DNA of 39,268 bases from Saprospiraceae bacterium (GCA_023301005.1 JALZVK010000035.1:1-39268), one strand, 5' to 3'. Shown: positions 26,801 through 36,837, counted from the stretch's first letter. A program made the numbers and translations. Notes: generated by a model from the letters alone, not told the origin.

Positions 26801-27838
26801 ATGAAAAAGGTAGTTACATTATGTTGGGCTTTAGCCCTTCCTTTCTTTCTATTCGCTAGTTCTTTAATTTTTACTCCAAGCGAACTAAATGATTTCAATT
26901 ATTTTTTTGGAAAAGATTCAACGGCTAAGGTTCACTCTGATTGCCCTTTGCTAAAACGCAAATGTTCTGGGACAATTAAATGGGCTGATGGAACTTATTA
27001 TGAAGGAGATTTTCGTTTTGGAAAACCTCATGGCGAAGGTAAAATTACTTATGAAGATGGCAGTTTCTATAAAGGCAAATTCCGACAAGGAGCTCCAAAT
27101 GGAATTGGTATAATGGAATATGAAGACGGTAGTCTTTACGAAGGTCAATGGATCAATGGCTGGCGAGATGGCAAAGGAACTTATACTTTCTCTGAAGGGC
27201 ATATTTATACTGGAGAATTTGAAGAAGATTTGATGAATGGTTTTGGAAAGATAAAATTACTAAGTGGAGAAATTTACGAAGGAAAATGGAGAGATGGTTT
27301 AGCTAATGGAAAAGGATCTTTTACTCGTAAAGATGGAAGCCGTTTTATTGGTCAAAGCGAAAAAGGAAAACGACATGGCGAAGGTATCATTGTTTGGAAT
27401 AGTGGAGATACTTTGATGGGTTTTTGGGAAGAAGGATTAATGGTGGATGAAGCAACTTATATTTTTGCTGATGGTTCATCAATGATTAGTTTTTGGGAAG
27501 AAGGAAAAATTCAAGATGAATTAACTTATATAGATGTGAGTGGAAATGAATTATTAGGTAGTCTCGAAATGGTATCACAAATGATTACTTCAACTGAAGA
27601 TCAATTCTTTTCTGCTTCGAAGGAAAAACTACCTTTAGTTTTTTATGGTATTGCAATGGAATATCATGCAGTACAAGATTATGATCTCGCCAAAACAAAT
27701 TTAGATATTGCGTACTTAATCGATTCTCATGATAATGAAATTTCTTTTCGAGAAATGATAATGGACTTGACCGCAAGTATTGATTCTGAATATATGAATA
27801 TGCTTATTGGTAAAGGGAGTTTGTTATTTAGATTTTAA
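26801..27838 (+). CDS. Exported MORN repeat-containing protein
   Basis: Signal peptide; repeated YEGDFRFGKPHGEGKITYEDGSFYKGKFRQGAPNGIGIMEYEDGSLYEGQW. Confidence 0.9.
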   Translation: MKKVVTLCWALALPFFLFASSLIFTPSELNDFNYFFGKDSTAKVHSDCPLLKRKCSGTIKWADGTYYEGDFRFGKPHGEGKITYEDGSFYKGKFRQGAPNGIGIMEYEDGSLYEGQWINGWRDGKGTYTFSEGHIYTGEFEEDLMNGFGKIKLLSGEIYEGKWRDGLANGKGSFTRKDGSRFIGQSEKGKRHGEGIIVWNSGDTLMGFWEEGLMVDEATYIFADGSSMISFWEEGKIQDELTYIDVSGNELLGSLEMVSQMITSTEDQFFSASKEKLPLVFYGIAMEYHAVQDYDLAKTNLDIAYLIDSHDNEISFREMIMDLTASIDSEYMNMLIGKGSLLFRF

Positions 27839-27847
27839 AAAAAAAAC

Positions 27848-27898
27848 GAGTCATCCTGAATTTTGATTTATTTAAAATTCAAGATGACTCATTTTTTA
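27848..27898. terminator. Terminator between convergent MORN gene and uvrA
   Basis: GAGTCATCCTGAATTTT...AAAATTCAAGATGACTC then ATTTTTT; A run on the opposite side. Confidence 0.8.
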
Positions 27899-27929
27899 CT
27901 TAAAATTTATTTCTTGCAAATAGAAGCTC

Positions 27930-30788
27930 TTACAACTCCATTTTCAAGAAATACCCAGTATGACTATTCTTATTTTTTGCTACCTTTTCAGGCGTACCTT
28001 GTACGACAACTTTTCCACCTCGACTTCCACCTTCAGGTCCCATATCAATAATATAATCTGCAACTTTAATCACATCCATATTATGTTCGATAACAATAAT
28101 CGAATTTCCTTTTTCAACTAATTTATTTAAAACATCCAACAACTGACGAATGTCATCAAAGTGCAAACCAGTCGTAGGTTCATCCAAAATATAAACCGTT
28201 TGTCCCGTATCTCTTTTAGATAATTCTTCAGATAATTTCACACGTTGCGCTTCACCTCCTGAGAGTGTAGTTGCCTGTTGCCCCAAAGTGATATAACCTA
28301 GTCCAACTGCATTCAATGTTTTTGCACGTCGATAAATATTTGGAATTTTTTCAAAGAAAGTTTCCGCTTCTTCGACAGTCATATTTAAAACATCAGAAAT
28401 AGATTTTCCTTTATATAAAATTTCCAACGTTTCTCGATTATATCTTTTTCCCATACAACGTTCGCAATCAACCGAAACATCAGGAAGGAAATTCATTTCT
28501 ATAATTCGTTTTCCAGCACCTTGACATTCCTCGCAACGACCACCTTTTACATTAAATGAAAAACGACCAGGTTTGTAACCTCTAATTTTTGCCTCGGGCA
28601 AACTGGAAAATATTTTTCTAATATCCGTAAACATTCCAGTATAAGTTGCAGGATTAGAACGAGGTGTTCGACCGATAGGAGATTGGTCAATCTCAATTAC
28701 TTTGTCAACATGTTCCAAACCAGTAAGCGATTCATACTGCAACGGACGCTGAATACTTTTATAAAAATGTTGACGAAGAATAGGGTAGAGCGTGGAATTA
28801 ATCAAAGTAGATTTTCCGCTTCCCGATACACCTGTTACGCAACAAAAAGTTCCTAAAGGAATTTTTACATTTACCTTTTGTAAATTATTTCCAGTAGCTC
28901 CTTTTAATTCTAAAAAATTCCCATTTCCTTTTCTACGTTTTTTAGGAACTTCGATTTTCTTTTTGTCTTGAAGGTAGAGCGAGGTCAAAGTATTTTTTGT
29001 TAAAAAAGTTTCAGGAACATCTGCACCTACCAACTTGCCGCCGTGCTTCCCCGCACCAGGACCTAAGTCAATTAAATAATCGGAAGCCAACATAATATCT
29101 TTATCATGTTCCACTACCAAAACTGTATTTCCAATATCAGCCAACTCTCTTAACGCTTCTATTAATTTTTGATTATCTCTTTGATGTAAACCAATACTTG
29201 GCTCATCCAAAATATAAGTGATACCTGTCAATTGCGAACCAATCTGAGTAGCCAATCGAATCCGTTGCGCTTCACCTCCCGACAAAGTTCTCGCAGGACG
29301 ATTTAATGTCAAATAATCCAATCCGACATGCAATAGAAAACCAAGTCGTAATCGAATTTCTTTTAAAACTTCTTTAGCAATTATTTGCTTTCGCTTTGAT
29401 AAATTTTTCTCCAATGCATCCACCCAATCCATCAAGTCCGTAAAATCCATCGACGCAAGGTCGCTGATATTTTTTTCATTTAATTTAAAATGTAAAGACT
29501 CGATTTTTAATCGTTGACCATTGCATACGGCGCATTTATCAATCATCATATAGTCCTCAGTAAAACGACGAATTTTTTCAGAAGTAGATTCTTTATACCA
29601 TCGCTTCAGCATATTATTCAAACCCTCGTAAGCCAAGTTATAAACAAAGTCATGTTTATAATCTTTTTTCATTTCAAAACTTTCATCGCCTCCATTCAAA
29701 ATTATCTCCAATGCTTTTTTAGGAATATCTTTTACAGGAGTGGAAAATGAAAATTTATGTTTTTTAGCAATTGCTTTCAATTGTTTGAATGTAAAAGTAT
29801 CTCGCACTTCTCCGAAAGGCGCAATTCCCTGTTCGTTAATACTTTTGGTATCATCAGGAATTACTTTTGTCATATCCACTTTCATCAATTCACCCAAGCC
29901 TTTACACTCAGGACAAGCACCATAAGGAGAGTTAAATGAAAAAGCATTTGGAGAAGGTTCCTCATAAGAAAGTCCAGTTTCAGGATCCATCAAATGCTTA
30001 CTATAAGGAAAAGCTTCCTTAGCATCTTGCTCTAAAAGAAAGACTAAACCGTTGCCCATTTTTAGAGCAGTTTGGAGTGACTTGGCAAAACGTTCTTTGC
30101 GGTCTTTTGATACTTTTAATCTATCAATGACCAACTCAATATCATGCACTTTATATCTGTCGATTTGCATTTTGGGAACTAAGTCTTGCACCTCGCCATC
30201 TACTCGCACTTTAGTATAACCTTGTTTTCTTACATGGTCAAATAGTTCTCTATAATGACCTTTCCGACCTCTTACCAAAGGAGCGAGTAAGAGTATTTTT
30301 TTATTGGAAAATTTCTTAAAGATTTGATCAATCATTTGCTCTTCTGTGTACTTAATCATCTTCTTTCCAGAAACATGAGAATACGCCTCACCAACTCTTG
30401 CATACAACAATCGAAGAAAATCATACACCTCCGTAATCGTTCCAACTGTCGAACGAGGATTTCTTCCAACCGTTTTTTGTTCAATAGAAATCACAGGACT
30501 TAGACCCGTAATTTTTTCCACATCAGGTCGCTCCATTTCTCCAATAAACTGTCGAGCGTAAGCGGAGAAAGTTTCCATATATCTCCGTTGCCCTTCTGCA
30601 TAAATTGTATCGAATGCAAGCGAAGATTTTCCACTACCACTAATACCTGTAATAACTACAAATTGGTTACGAGGAATTTGAACATCAATATTTTTTAGAT
30701 TATGAACTCGTGCTCCGATGACATCAATATTGTCGTGGATATGAAGAGTACCATTACTTTTTGATTTTGTAGTTTTTCTTTTTGCCAT
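27930..30788 (-). CDS. uvrA: Excinuclease ABC subunit A
   Basis: IDVIGARVHNLKNIDVQIPRNQFVVITGISGSGKSSLAFDTIYAEGQRRYMETFSAYARQF; YILDEPSIGLHQRDN; GGRCEECQGAGKRIIEMNFLPDV; TLSGGEAQRVKLSEEL. Confidence 0.97.
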   Translation of the reverse strand: MAKRKTTKSKSNGTLHIHDNIDVIGARVHNLKNIDVQIPRNQFVVITGISGSGKSSLAFDTIYAEGQRRYMETFSAYARQFIGEMERPDVEKITGLSPVISIEQKTVGRNPRSTVGTITEVYDFLRLLYARVGEAYSHVSGKKMIKYTEEQMIDQIFKKFSNKKILLLAPLVRGRKGHYRELFDHVRKQGYTKVRVDGEVQDLVPKMQIDRYKVHDIELVIDRLKVSKDRKERFAKSLQTALKMGNGLVFLLEQDAKEAFPYSKHLMDPETGLSYEEPSPNAFSFNSPYGACPECKGLGELMKVDMTKVIPDDTKSINEQGIAPFGEVRDTFTFKQLKAIAKKHKFSFSTPVKDIPKKALEIILNGGDESFEMKKDYKHDFVYNLAYEGLNNMLKRWYKESTSEKIRRFTEDYMMIDKCAVCNGQRLKIESLHFKLNEKNISDLASMDFTDLMDWVDALEKNLSKRKQIIAKEVLKEIRLRLGFLLHVGLDYLTLNRPARTLSGGEAQRIRLATQIGSQLTGITYILDEPSIGLHQRDNQKLIEALRELADIGNTVLVVEHDKDIMLASDYLIDLGPGAGKHGGKLVGADVPETFLTKNTLTSLYLQDKKKIEVPKKRRKGNGNFLELKGATGNNLQKVNVKIPLGTFCCVTGVSGSGKSTLINSTLYPILRQHFYKSIQRPLQYESLTGLEHVDKVIEIDQSPIGRTPRSNPATYTGMFTDIRKIFSSLPEAKIRGYKPGRFSFNVKGGRCEECQGAGKRIIEMNFLPDVSVDCERCMGKRYNRETLEILYKGKSISDVLNMTVEEAETFFEKIPNIYRRAKTLNAVGLGYITLGQQATTLSGGEAQRVKLSEELSKRDTGQTVYILDEPTTGLHFDDIRQLLDVLNKLVEKGNSIIVIEHNMDVIKVADYIIDMGPEGGSRGGKVVVQGTPEKVAKNKNSHTGYFLKMEL

Positions 30789-30891
30789 AGTTTGGTAGCC
30801 GATCTGATATTGGAGATAAAATGAATTGAGTCTGCAAAACTAAGAAACAGTTTCTAGGATTAGAGAGAAACGTTTATTCTTTTTTATAAAA

Positions 30892-30929
30892 AATAAAAAG
30901 AAGATTTAAGCGAAGCTTAAATCTTCTTT
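30892..30929 (-). terminator. Intrinsic terminator upstream of uvrA, for the TIGR03643 gene
   Basis: AAAGAAGATTTAAGC-gaa-GCTTAAATCTTCTTT; on the minus strand it is followed by a T-rich tract. Confidence 0.75.
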
Positions 30930-31011
30930 CAATATGGAAAAATGTATCACAAGTAATTCGACAACCTATACACACATACACCTAACTAAACACTTAGTAC
31001 ACAATCTCCAT

Positions 31012-31302
31012 TTACCTCTTTGAAATTCTATTATTAGAAATCGCACGTTGTCGAGAACACTTATGTCTTCCTTCGGAAAATACTCTTTTCTTTAAATGTT
31101 TTGTCGATCGACCTTGCACTCGTTTTCTCCACATTTTCCAACTGCTCAATTTCATTTCTTCACGCATCAATTTTATCACATCTTTTTCAGGTACTCCGAA
31201 TTGAAATTCGATAGCATCGAAAGTAGTTCGATCTTCCCAACCCATTTCTACAATGCGATTAACATCTCTTTCCGAAAGGTTATATTTCTCTGCTATTTTC
31301 AT
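31012..31302 (-). CDS. TIGR03643 family small protein
   Basis: LSERDVNRIVEMGWEDRTTFDAIEFQFGVPEKDVIKLMREEMKLSSWKMWRKRVQGRSTKH. Confidence 0.85.
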   Translation of the reverse strand: MKIAEKYNLSERDVNRIVEMGWEDRTTFDAIEFQFGVPEKDVIKLMREEMKLSSWKMWRKRVQGRSTKHLKKRVFSEGRHKCSRQRAISNNRISKR

Positions 31303-31383
31303 TTTAGATATTTTTTAATTTGAACATCAGTAACAACTTTTTGTTTACTGAAAATAACAAATATTTACACAAATAACATTCAG

Positions 31384-31536
31384 ATGAAAAAGCAACACCT
31401 TCCTGAGAAAATCTGTAAAGTCTGCCAACGTCCATTTAAATGGAGAAAAAAATGGGAAAGAGTTTGGGATGATGTAAAGTATTGCAGCGAACGTTGTAAA
31501 AGACATAAATCTTTTAAGGTGAAGATTAAAAATTAA
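31384..31536 (+). CDS. DUF2256 small Cys protein (50 aa; absent from the supplied ORF list)
   Basis: Own translation: [50 protein letters not shown]; CxVCxRPFxWRKKW...VKYCSxRC is the DUF2256 signature. Confidence 0.88.
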   Translation: MKKQHLPEKICKVCQRPFKWRKKWERVWDDVKYCSERCKRHKSFKVKIKN

Positions 31537-31580
31537 AGAACCAATTCTCCTTTTTCCACCAATCAAACCTATCTCCGCAT

Positions 31581-31757
31581 CTTTACTTAAGTAGTCCCCA
31601 CTAATTAATTGAGTAATTTTTAAACATCTTTTTTCGCTATTCTTCCTTAAAAAATTATTCCATAGCGATGGCTATGAAAGAATTTTTTAAGAAAAACTAT
31701 CGAAAAAATCTAGTCTAAAAATTTCACCCAATTAATTAATGGGGGCTACTTATAAAG
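31581..31757. repeat. Long near-palindromic element (palindromic family, copy B)
   Basis: AAGTAGTCCCCACTAATTAATTGAG...TTAAAAAATTATTCCATAGC-gatg-GCTATGAAAGAATTTTTTAAG...CCCAATTAATTAATGGGGGCTACTT; apex CATAGCGATGGCTATG (31661-31676). Confidence 0.82.
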
Positions 31758-31823
31758 ATATTTTTCAAATATTTTTATTTCTTTTTTGACAAAAATATTA
31801 TCTTACTTGTAAAAAAATAAAAG

Positions 31824-32126
31824 ATGAAACTTCCAAAAATAATGAAAGTCCCAAAACATAAAAGTTTTGGATACAATCCTAGATACTATGATCCTAAAAA
31901 AGAAGAATTGGAACGTAGAGTAGAACAAGGTAAAAAGAAAGGAGGAACTGATACTGAAGCTATCAAATCTCGAATCCGTACAGACCTTCGCAGTAGCAGA
32001 AATGCTGATCCTAAATTACGTAGTCGACTTATTCGCAAATCGAATAAGAGAATATTTATGATTATTGTATTGTTAGTAATACTGTCATTAATAATGATTA
32101 ATGTATATTTGCCCCAAATTTTATAG
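31824..32126 (+). CDS. Hypothetical small basic protein with C-terminal transmembrane helix, upstream of mutL
   Basis: KSFGYNPRYYDPKKEELERRV...RIFMIIVLLVILSLIMINVYLPQIL. Confidence 0.75.
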   Translation: MKLPKIMKVPKHKSFGYNPRYYDPKKEELERRVEQGKKKGGTDTEAIKSRIRTDLRSSRNADPKLRSRLIRKSNKRIFMIIVLLVILSLIMINVYLPQIL

Positions 32127-32194
32127 TAAGCGAAGCTTACCTTCTTTTTAAGAAAATAATGGTTTTTTAGAACCAATAAAATAAATAGCAACCT

Positions 32195-34069
32195 ATGGCT
32201 GATATCATTCAGCTCCTACCCGATTCTATTGCCAATCAGATTGCCGCTGGGGAAGTTATCCAAAGACCTGCATCTGTCGTAAAAGAGTTGTTGGAGAATT
32301 CAATTGATGCAGGAAGTACTCAAATCAAACTTATTATTAAAGATGCTGGAAAGGCATTGATCCAAGTCATTGATAATGGCTGTGGAATGTCGGAGACAGA
32401 TGCTCGAATGTGTTTTGAAAGACATGCGACTTCTAAGATTAGAGCAGCTAAGGATTTGTTTGAAATTCGTACGATGGGATTTCGAGGAGAGGCAATGGCT
32501 TCTATCGCAGCTATCGCTCAGGTAGAAATGAAGACTCGAAAACACAATGAAGATTTAGGCATTCGATTGACGATTGAAGGTTCTGAAATAAAATCTCAAG
32601 AGGCATGTCAATGTAATGCAGGTACAAGTTTGTCTATCAAAAACTTATTTTATAATGTTCCTGCTCGACGTAATTTTTTAAAAACAACAACAGTAGAGAT
32701 GCGTCATATCATTGACGAATTTCAAAGAGTCGCTTTAGCTCATCCTGATATATTTTTCTCTTTACATCATAATAATTCTGAAATTTTTCATTTGCCAATA
32801 AGCAATACTCGACAGAGGATTGTAAATGTTTTTGGGCAAAATAGTAATAAAAAATTAGTACCTGTTTCTGAAGAAACTGATGCGTTGAAGTTAAATGGAT
32901 TTGTAGGGAAACCTGAGTTTGCAAAAAAGACTAGAGGAGAACAATTCTTTTTTGTCAATAATAGATTTATCAAAAGTGGATATTTGAATCATGCCATCAT
33001 GGGAGCGTATGAGGATATGTTGCCAAAAGATACTTATCCACTTTATATTATTTTTATAGAAATAGATCCTGCAAGAATTGATATTAATGTACACCCGACG
33101 AAGCAAGAAATAAAATTTGATGATGAACGATTGGTGTATAATTATTTAAAAGTTTCGGTACGTCATGCATTGGGGCAACATAGCATTACGCCTACTTTAG
33201 ATTTTGACCAAGAGCAAGCACTAACGGGTTATCGTCCTCATCAGCAAAGATTGGAACAAAATGATACCGTAAGTTATACTCAACCTTCTAAGATGAATCA
33301 GTCGCAACAATATGAGACGATTCCATCAAAAGGAAATAACTCTCCGTTGGATAGTTCTAATTTGAAAAATTGGAAAAAAGCGTATGAAGGTTTGGATGAG
33401 TTTGATGTAGAAAGTGATGGTAATGATGGTCAAGCGATTACAATTGAAAGTGGTTTTTCAGGAGAGAATCAATTGGATGATTCAAAGCAGAGTTTTTCTA
33501 AAGAAGCGAAACCTTTATTTCAAATTCATTCTACTTATATCGTTAGTCATATCAAATCAGGTTATATTTTAGTTGACCAACAGGCGGCGCATGAGCGAAT
33601 TTTATTTGAGCGATATTCTACGTTGCTCAATGAAAAACAACCTCAAACTCAAAAAGAATTATTTCCAAAAAACATTACACTTACATCTGCTGATACAGAG
33701 TTACTAAAAGGTTTGTTACCTCAAATCAATCTTTTAGGATTTGATATTCAAGAATTTGGAAAAGATACTTTTGTAATTCATGGAGTTCCTACTGATATGA
33801 AACAGGGACAAGATGAACAAAAAGTAATTGAAAAATTATTGGAGCAATATAAATTAAATCAAGATTTGAATTTGAATATTCAAGAAAATATTGCTCGCTC
33901 AATGGCGCGAAGTTCTGCTATAAAAAAAGGACAAAGTTTGACTCAAGAAGAGATGCGAGAATTGGTAGATAAATTATTTGCTTGCGAAATGCCATTTACG
34001 AGTCCGAATGGAAAGAAGTGTTTTATCACTTTTGAGTTGGAGGAGTTGGCGAAGAGATTTTCTGTGTAG
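32195..34069 (+). CDS. mutL: DNA mismatch repair protein MutL
   Basis: IQLLPDSIANQIAAGEVIQRPASVVKELLENSIDAGSTQI...IDNGCGMSETDARMCFERHATSKI...TMGFRGEAMASIAAI; C-terminal VDQQAAHERILFERY. Confidence 0.97.
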   Translation: MADIIQLLPDSIANQIAAGEVIQRPASVVKELLENSIDAGSTQIKLIIKDAGKALIQVIDNGCGMSETDARMCFERHATSKIRAAKDLFEIRTMGFRGEAMASIAAIAQVEMKTRKHNEDLGIRLTIEGSEIKSQEACQCNAGTSLSIKNLFYNVPARRNFLKTTTVEMRHIIDEFQRVALAHPDIFFSLHHNNSEIFHLPISNTRQRIVNVFGQNSNKKLVPVSEETDALKLNGFVGKPEFAKKTRGEQFFFVNNRFIKSGYLNHAIMGAYEDMLPKDTYPLYIIFIEIDPARIDINVHPTKQEIKFDDERLVYNYLKVSVRHALGQHSITPTLDFDQEQALTGYRPHQQRLEQNDTVSYTQPSKMNQSQQYETIPSKGNNSPLDSSNLKNWKKAYEGLDEFDVESDGNDGQAITIESGFSGENQLDDSKQSFSKEAKPLFQIHSTYIVSHIKSGYILVDQQAAHERILFERYSTLLNEKQPQTQKELFPKNITLTSADTELLKGLLPQINLLGFDIQEFGKDTFVIHGVPTDMKQGQDEQKVIEKLLEQYKLNQDLNLNIQENIARSMARSSAIKKGQSLTQEEMRELVDKLFACEMPFTSPNGKKCFITFELEELAKRFSV

Positions 34070-34071
34070 GA

Positions 34072-34205
34072 ATGATAGGAACGCAGATGACGCGGATTTT
34101 TTCTCTAGGCTTGAATGGATTTTTTTTCTTTAAAATTTCAAAACAAGTTAAAAGAAAAAATCTGAGTTAATCCGCTAAAATCTGCGTCATCCGCGTTCCC
34201 ATCAT
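34072..34205. repeat. Long inverted repeat of the ACGCAGATGACGCGGATT type between mutL and the SLC13 gene
   Basis: ATGATAGGAACGCAGATGACGCGGATTTT ... AAAATCTGCGTCATCCGCGTTCCCATCAT; inner GATTTTTTTTCTTTAAAATTT / GTTAAAAGAAAAAATC. Confidence 0.85.
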
Positions 34206-34215
34206 ACAAGTCAAA

Positions 34216-35658
34216 ATGAAAAACTACAATATATACAAGCAAGCAGGATTGATTTTAGGTCCAATTCTTTTTGGACTTATTTATTTTGGATTCCTTTCTA
34301 TCGTTAATCCTGAAATTGATAAAGTTGTTGCAGTAGCTGTGTGGATGGTTGTTTGGTGGATTACCGAAGCTACTCATATTGCCGTAACTGGATTGTTACC
34401 ACTTACCCTTTTTCCTATCCTTGGTATCATGACTCTGAAAGAAGTTACGCCCAATTATTCCAGTCCAATGATTTATTTATTCTTTGCAGGATTCATCATT
34501 GCACTTGCCTTGGAAAAAGTAAATCTCCATAAACGAATTGCACTTTCCATTTTAAAATTAACAGGAACCAATGCGAATGGAATCATATTAGGTTTTATGA
34601 TTGCAACAGGCTTGATGAGTATGTGGATTTCAAATACTGCGAGTACGGTAGTGATGTTGCCGATTGCAATTTCGGTGATCAAGTTATTGATTGATGATGA
34701 AGATGGATTTACAAAAGGAGATAAAAATTTCGCTTTAGCGATAATGTTAGGTATCGCATTTTCTGCTAATATCGGAGGAACGGCAACTCTTGTAGGAACT
34801 CCGCCTACCGTTTTTACATTAGGATATTTAGAGAGTCAACATGGAATTACAATTGGATTTTTTCAATGGATGAAGTTAGGTGTTCCATTTGCGATATTGA
34901 TGATTGCGATCACTTATTTTATTTTAGTAAAAATAGTTTACCCTAATCATCTTGGAGAAATAAAATCATCTGGTAATATTATTCAAAACGAATATGATAA
35001 ATTAGGAGAGATGAGTCGAGGTGAAATAGTCGTGATGATTATTTTCTTTTTGACTGCGTTATCATGGATTTTGAGAAGTAAAATTAATGTGTGGTTTCCA
35101 GATTTAAAATTAAGCGACACGACCATAGGAATGGTCGCAGCAATGGCGATGTTTATTTTTCCATTAAATTTTAAAAAAGGAGATTTTCCATTGGACTGGG
35201 AAGACACTTCCAAATTGCCTTGGGGAATTTTAATTTTATTCGGAGGTGGATTAGCATTAGCATCAGGATTAGAAAATTCAGGATTGATAAAAATGATAGG
35301 TGATTATATTTCCACTCAAGAAAATTGGTCAGTATTTTTTATCACTTCGATATTGATAACACTCATGTTATTCCTTACGGAATTGATTGGAAATATTGCA
35401 TTAGTGACGATTTTAATTCCTTTAGTTGCAGGTGTTGCAATAGGTTTAAATGTGCCCATGTTAAATATTATAGTTCCAGCAACGATGGCAGCGAGTTGTG
35501 CATTTATGCTACCGATGGCAACGCCACCTAATGCGATTGTATTTGCAAGTGGTCATATCAAAGTAGTAGAAATGGTAAGAGTCGGAATCATTTTAAATAT
35601 CATTTCTGTTTTGATATTGATGGCGGTGGCTTACTTTATTGTTCCTGTTCTTTTTTAA
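34216..35658 (+). CDS. SLC13/DASS family anion:sodium symporter
   Basis: AVAVWMVVWWITEATHIAVTGLLPLTLFPILGIM...MWISNTASTVVMLPIAISVI...ANIGGTATLVGTPPTVF...LPMATPPNAIVFASGHI. Confidence 0.93.
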   Translation: MKNYNIYKQAGLILGPILFGLIYFGFLSIVNPEIDKVVAVAVWMVVWWITEATHIAVTGLLPLTLFPILGIMTLKEVTPNYSSPMIYLFFAGFIIALALEKVNLHKRIALSILKLTGTNANGIILGFMIATGLMSMWISNTASTVVMLPIAISVIKLLIDDEDGFTKGDKNFALAIMLGIAFSANIGGTATLVGTPPTVFTLGYLESQHGITIGFFQWMKLGVPFAILMIAITYFILVKIVYPNHLGEIKSSGNIIQNEYDKLGEMSRGEIVVMIIFFLTALSWILRSKINVWFPDLKLSDTTIGMVAAMAMFIFPLNFKKGDFPLDWEDTSKLPWGILILFGGGLALASGLENSGLIKMIGDYISTQENWSVFFITSILITLMLFLTELIGNIALVTILIPLVAGVAIGLNVPMLNIIVPATMAASCAFMLPMATPPNAIVFASGHIKVVEMVRVGIILNIISVLILMAVAYFIVPVLF

Positions 35659-35824
35659 CCATAATGAAATACTTACGTATTTTTTTTAATATTTAAAATA
35701 CAAAAATAGTCGTATTGATATTTTAAAATTAAACGCTTAAATTTGAATTTTAGTTTTATCTCTCTCCTTATATTTTAATTCCCCTCTTTTAATTTTAGCA
35801 CAAACATCTATTCAAAAAATCATT

Positions 35825-36823
35825 ATGAAACATACACTCATCATATTGTTAGCAGTATTGCTATGTCTATGCTCTTGCCAAAAAGAAGAAGACCTTTCCA
35901 ACACAACTACAATTGTTACACCACCTCAAGAAGAAATTTCAACTACTCAAGAAGATAAAAAAGAGTTTAGAGAACAAGCTGTTCTCGGTGCTACTATGTC
36001 AAGAGATTTTTTCTCTCTTCTATTAAGTCAAAGTTTATCTCATCCTGAAATATTTGGATTGCAAGGTAACGGTCAAGTTGAAACTAGAACGAACTGTCCT
36101 CAAGTATCTACTTCAGGAACGACTCTTCCAATTTCATTAACTTTAGATTTCGGACCAGCGCCAGGTTGCACACCGCCTTTATTTACCCAACCTAAAGTTG
36201 GACAAATCATTACTACATTTAACCGACATGTATTTACTTCGGGAGAAGGTGACGATTTTACAATTGCGCTATCATCTGATTATCGAGAAGAAGGTTTTTT
36301 TATCAAATATGACTCTGGGAATCCTGTAGTTTTTAGATATAATTATGATGCAGAACAATTAGGTTATACAATGACTTTCGATGAAGACCTCGTAATGGAA
36401 AGCGTCACTACTGGAAAAATAATTAGAATTGCTGCACGTCCAGATATATTAAATCCATTTGGGAATATTGGATTTATTCCAGATTCAGGAACGGTAACGG
36501 ATGATCCGTCAGATCCATTTTCTTACATTGATAATATTTGCTATCTAAGAATATTTGATACGCAAATCACATTTAATAATGTTACAGATTATTGTTTAGA
36601 TATTTCGAGTGATACAGGTTATGGACTTGAGTTCCAACCGTTTGTATGTCATTGTATTACTAAAGGTGCATTAAGAGTGAATGAAAATAGTGATTGCTCA
36701 ACTGCTAATAACAATGCTAATGCGGATTTGATTTATGACTTTGGAGGTGGTACTTGTGATGGAGATATTGAGATAACTATTGATGGAGTGACGACGGTGG
36801 AGAATTGGTTTTCATGTTCGTAG
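35825..36823 (+). CDS. Hypothetical lipoprotein
   Basis: MKHTLIILLAVLLCLCSCQKEED lipobox; no domain recognised. Confidence 0.75.
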   Translation: MKHTLIILLAVLLCLCSCQKEEDLSNTTTIVTPPQEEISTTQEDKKEFREQAVLGATMSRDFFSLLLSQSLSHPEIFGLQGNGQVETRTNCPQVSTSGTTLPISLTLDFGPAPGCTPPLFTQPKVGQIITTFNRHVFTSGEGDDFTIALSSDYREEGFFIKYDSGNPVVFRYNYDAEQLGYTMTFDEDLVMESVTTGKIIRIAARPDILNPFGNIGFIPDSGTVTDDPSDPFSYIDNICYLRIFDTQITFNNVTDYCLDISSDTGYGLEFQPFVCHCITKGALRVNENSDCSTANNNANADLIYDFGGGTCDGDIEITIDGVTTVENWFSCS

Positions 36824-36837
36824 ATTATTTTATTAAA

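Noticed and set aside
29514-29939. Plus-strand ORFs opposite uvrA
   Set aside because: Shadow ORFs of a conserved gene.
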